A DNA stretch of 6,106 nt, taken from contig CALAQT010000172.1 of assembly GCA_937888775.1 (NCBI GenBank), positions 1 through 6,106 of the forward strand, written 5' to 3'. Shown here piece by piece: positions 5,829 to 6,106 of this stretch; the stretch's first letter is position 1; each line of letters starts with the position of its first letter. The notes beneath the pieces are model-generated. The model did no database searches. It saw only the letters and a list, made by a program, of their open reading frames with translations, and was not told where the DNA came from. Origin of the DNA: an uncultured Actinomycetes bacterium (GTDB taxonomy: Bacteria > Actinomycetota > Thermoleophilia > Solirubrobacterales > Solirubrobacteraceae). A program made the position numbers and the translations under genes.

Positions 5829-6106
5829 GACGTCCCCCCTCATCTCGAACTCACGACAAAACATATAGAGGCTGTCAAGCGCCCGCCCTGTCCAACTGCA
5901 CCGGCTCAGGTGCCGCTCCACTCCGCGTCATCACATCCACGAAGCGCTCCCACACCGTCAAAACCGTCGCCGGCGGCGGCGGGACATGCTTTGATCGCTC
6001 GGCGCCGTGCCGCGTTGCTTCTGCATTGCGACGATGGCAGGCGCGCCGCTAAGGAGTCACGACTTTATTGATCCTCTGATCGCCTGATGTTCGGATGGAG
6101 GAACCG
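5829..6106. other. Upstream region of the DUF929 gene, otherwise no supported gene
   Basis: The region holds the leader of the DUF929 gene and then GC-rich sequence without a recognisable protein. A 17-codon frame (ATG at 6034 to TGA at 6085-6087) overlaps an ATG at 6087 that runs off the window, but neither has a good ribosome site. GGAGGAA at 6097-6103 looks like a ribosome site for a plus-strand gene starting just past the edge. Confidence 0.4.
5851..5878 (-). promoter_or_regulatory. Candidate promoter patch for the DUF929 gene
   Basis: On the minus strand a consensus-like TTGACA (5878 down to 5873) opens the only AT-rich patch of this region, which includes TATATG (5867-5862), 34-39 bases ahead of the ATG. 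TATATG is too close to TTGACA to be its -10 box, and the hexamer at 17-base spacing (CGTGAG) is poor. Treat this as a location hint only. Confidence 0.25.

Noticed and set aside
5562..6071. Plus-strand open frame opposite the DUF929 N-terminus and leader
   Set aside because: Its composition is low-complexity and arginine- and proline-rich, it has no ribosome site, and it is antisense to a supported gene.

Overview
The window is GC-rich with strong G/C preference at third codon positions, which fits a high-GC actinobacterium. The relatives I recall for the recombinase and for the DUF929-type secreted protein point, by inference only, to the Thermoleophilia (Solirubrobacterales/Gaiellales type). 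No rRNA, tRNA or CRISPR array was seen.

Layout. Positions 1-328 hold no gene I can support. At 329-1447 (+) is a response regulator with a REC receiver and an HD-GYP cyclic-di-GMP phosphodiesterase domain. It overlaps by 8 bases a membrane-anchored hybrid sensor kinase at 1440-3693 (+), with the order 4 TM helices, PAS, PAS, HisKA, HATPase_c, REC. The kinase is split by a one-base frameshift near 1800-1804. A 231-base gap carrying two hairpins follows. Then comes a short tyrosine recombinase (3925-4631, +), which also has a one-base frameshift, near 4017-4020, and is followed by a 15-bp hairpin. A small orphan reading frame (4792-5040, +) converges tail-to-tail with a secreted thioredoxin-like DUF929-family protein (5828 down to 5037, -). 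The last 278 bases look like an upstream region, with a possible Shine-Dalgarno sequence at the very edge for a gene beyond the window.

How it fits together. The first two genes form a signalling operon. The kinase would sense a signal through its membrane and PAS regions, pass phosphate to its own REC domain and/or to the REC of the HD-GYP protein, and so control cyclic-di-GMP breakdown. The recombinase and the orphan frame look like a separate mobile or accessory insertion. The DUF929 protein is an independent envelope gene on the opposite strand.

Two single-base frameshifts of opposite sign lie in otherwise well-preserved genes. They may be read or assembly errors or real mutations, and raw reads would decide. 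I found ordinary components in an unusual arrangement and did not find a clearly new system.
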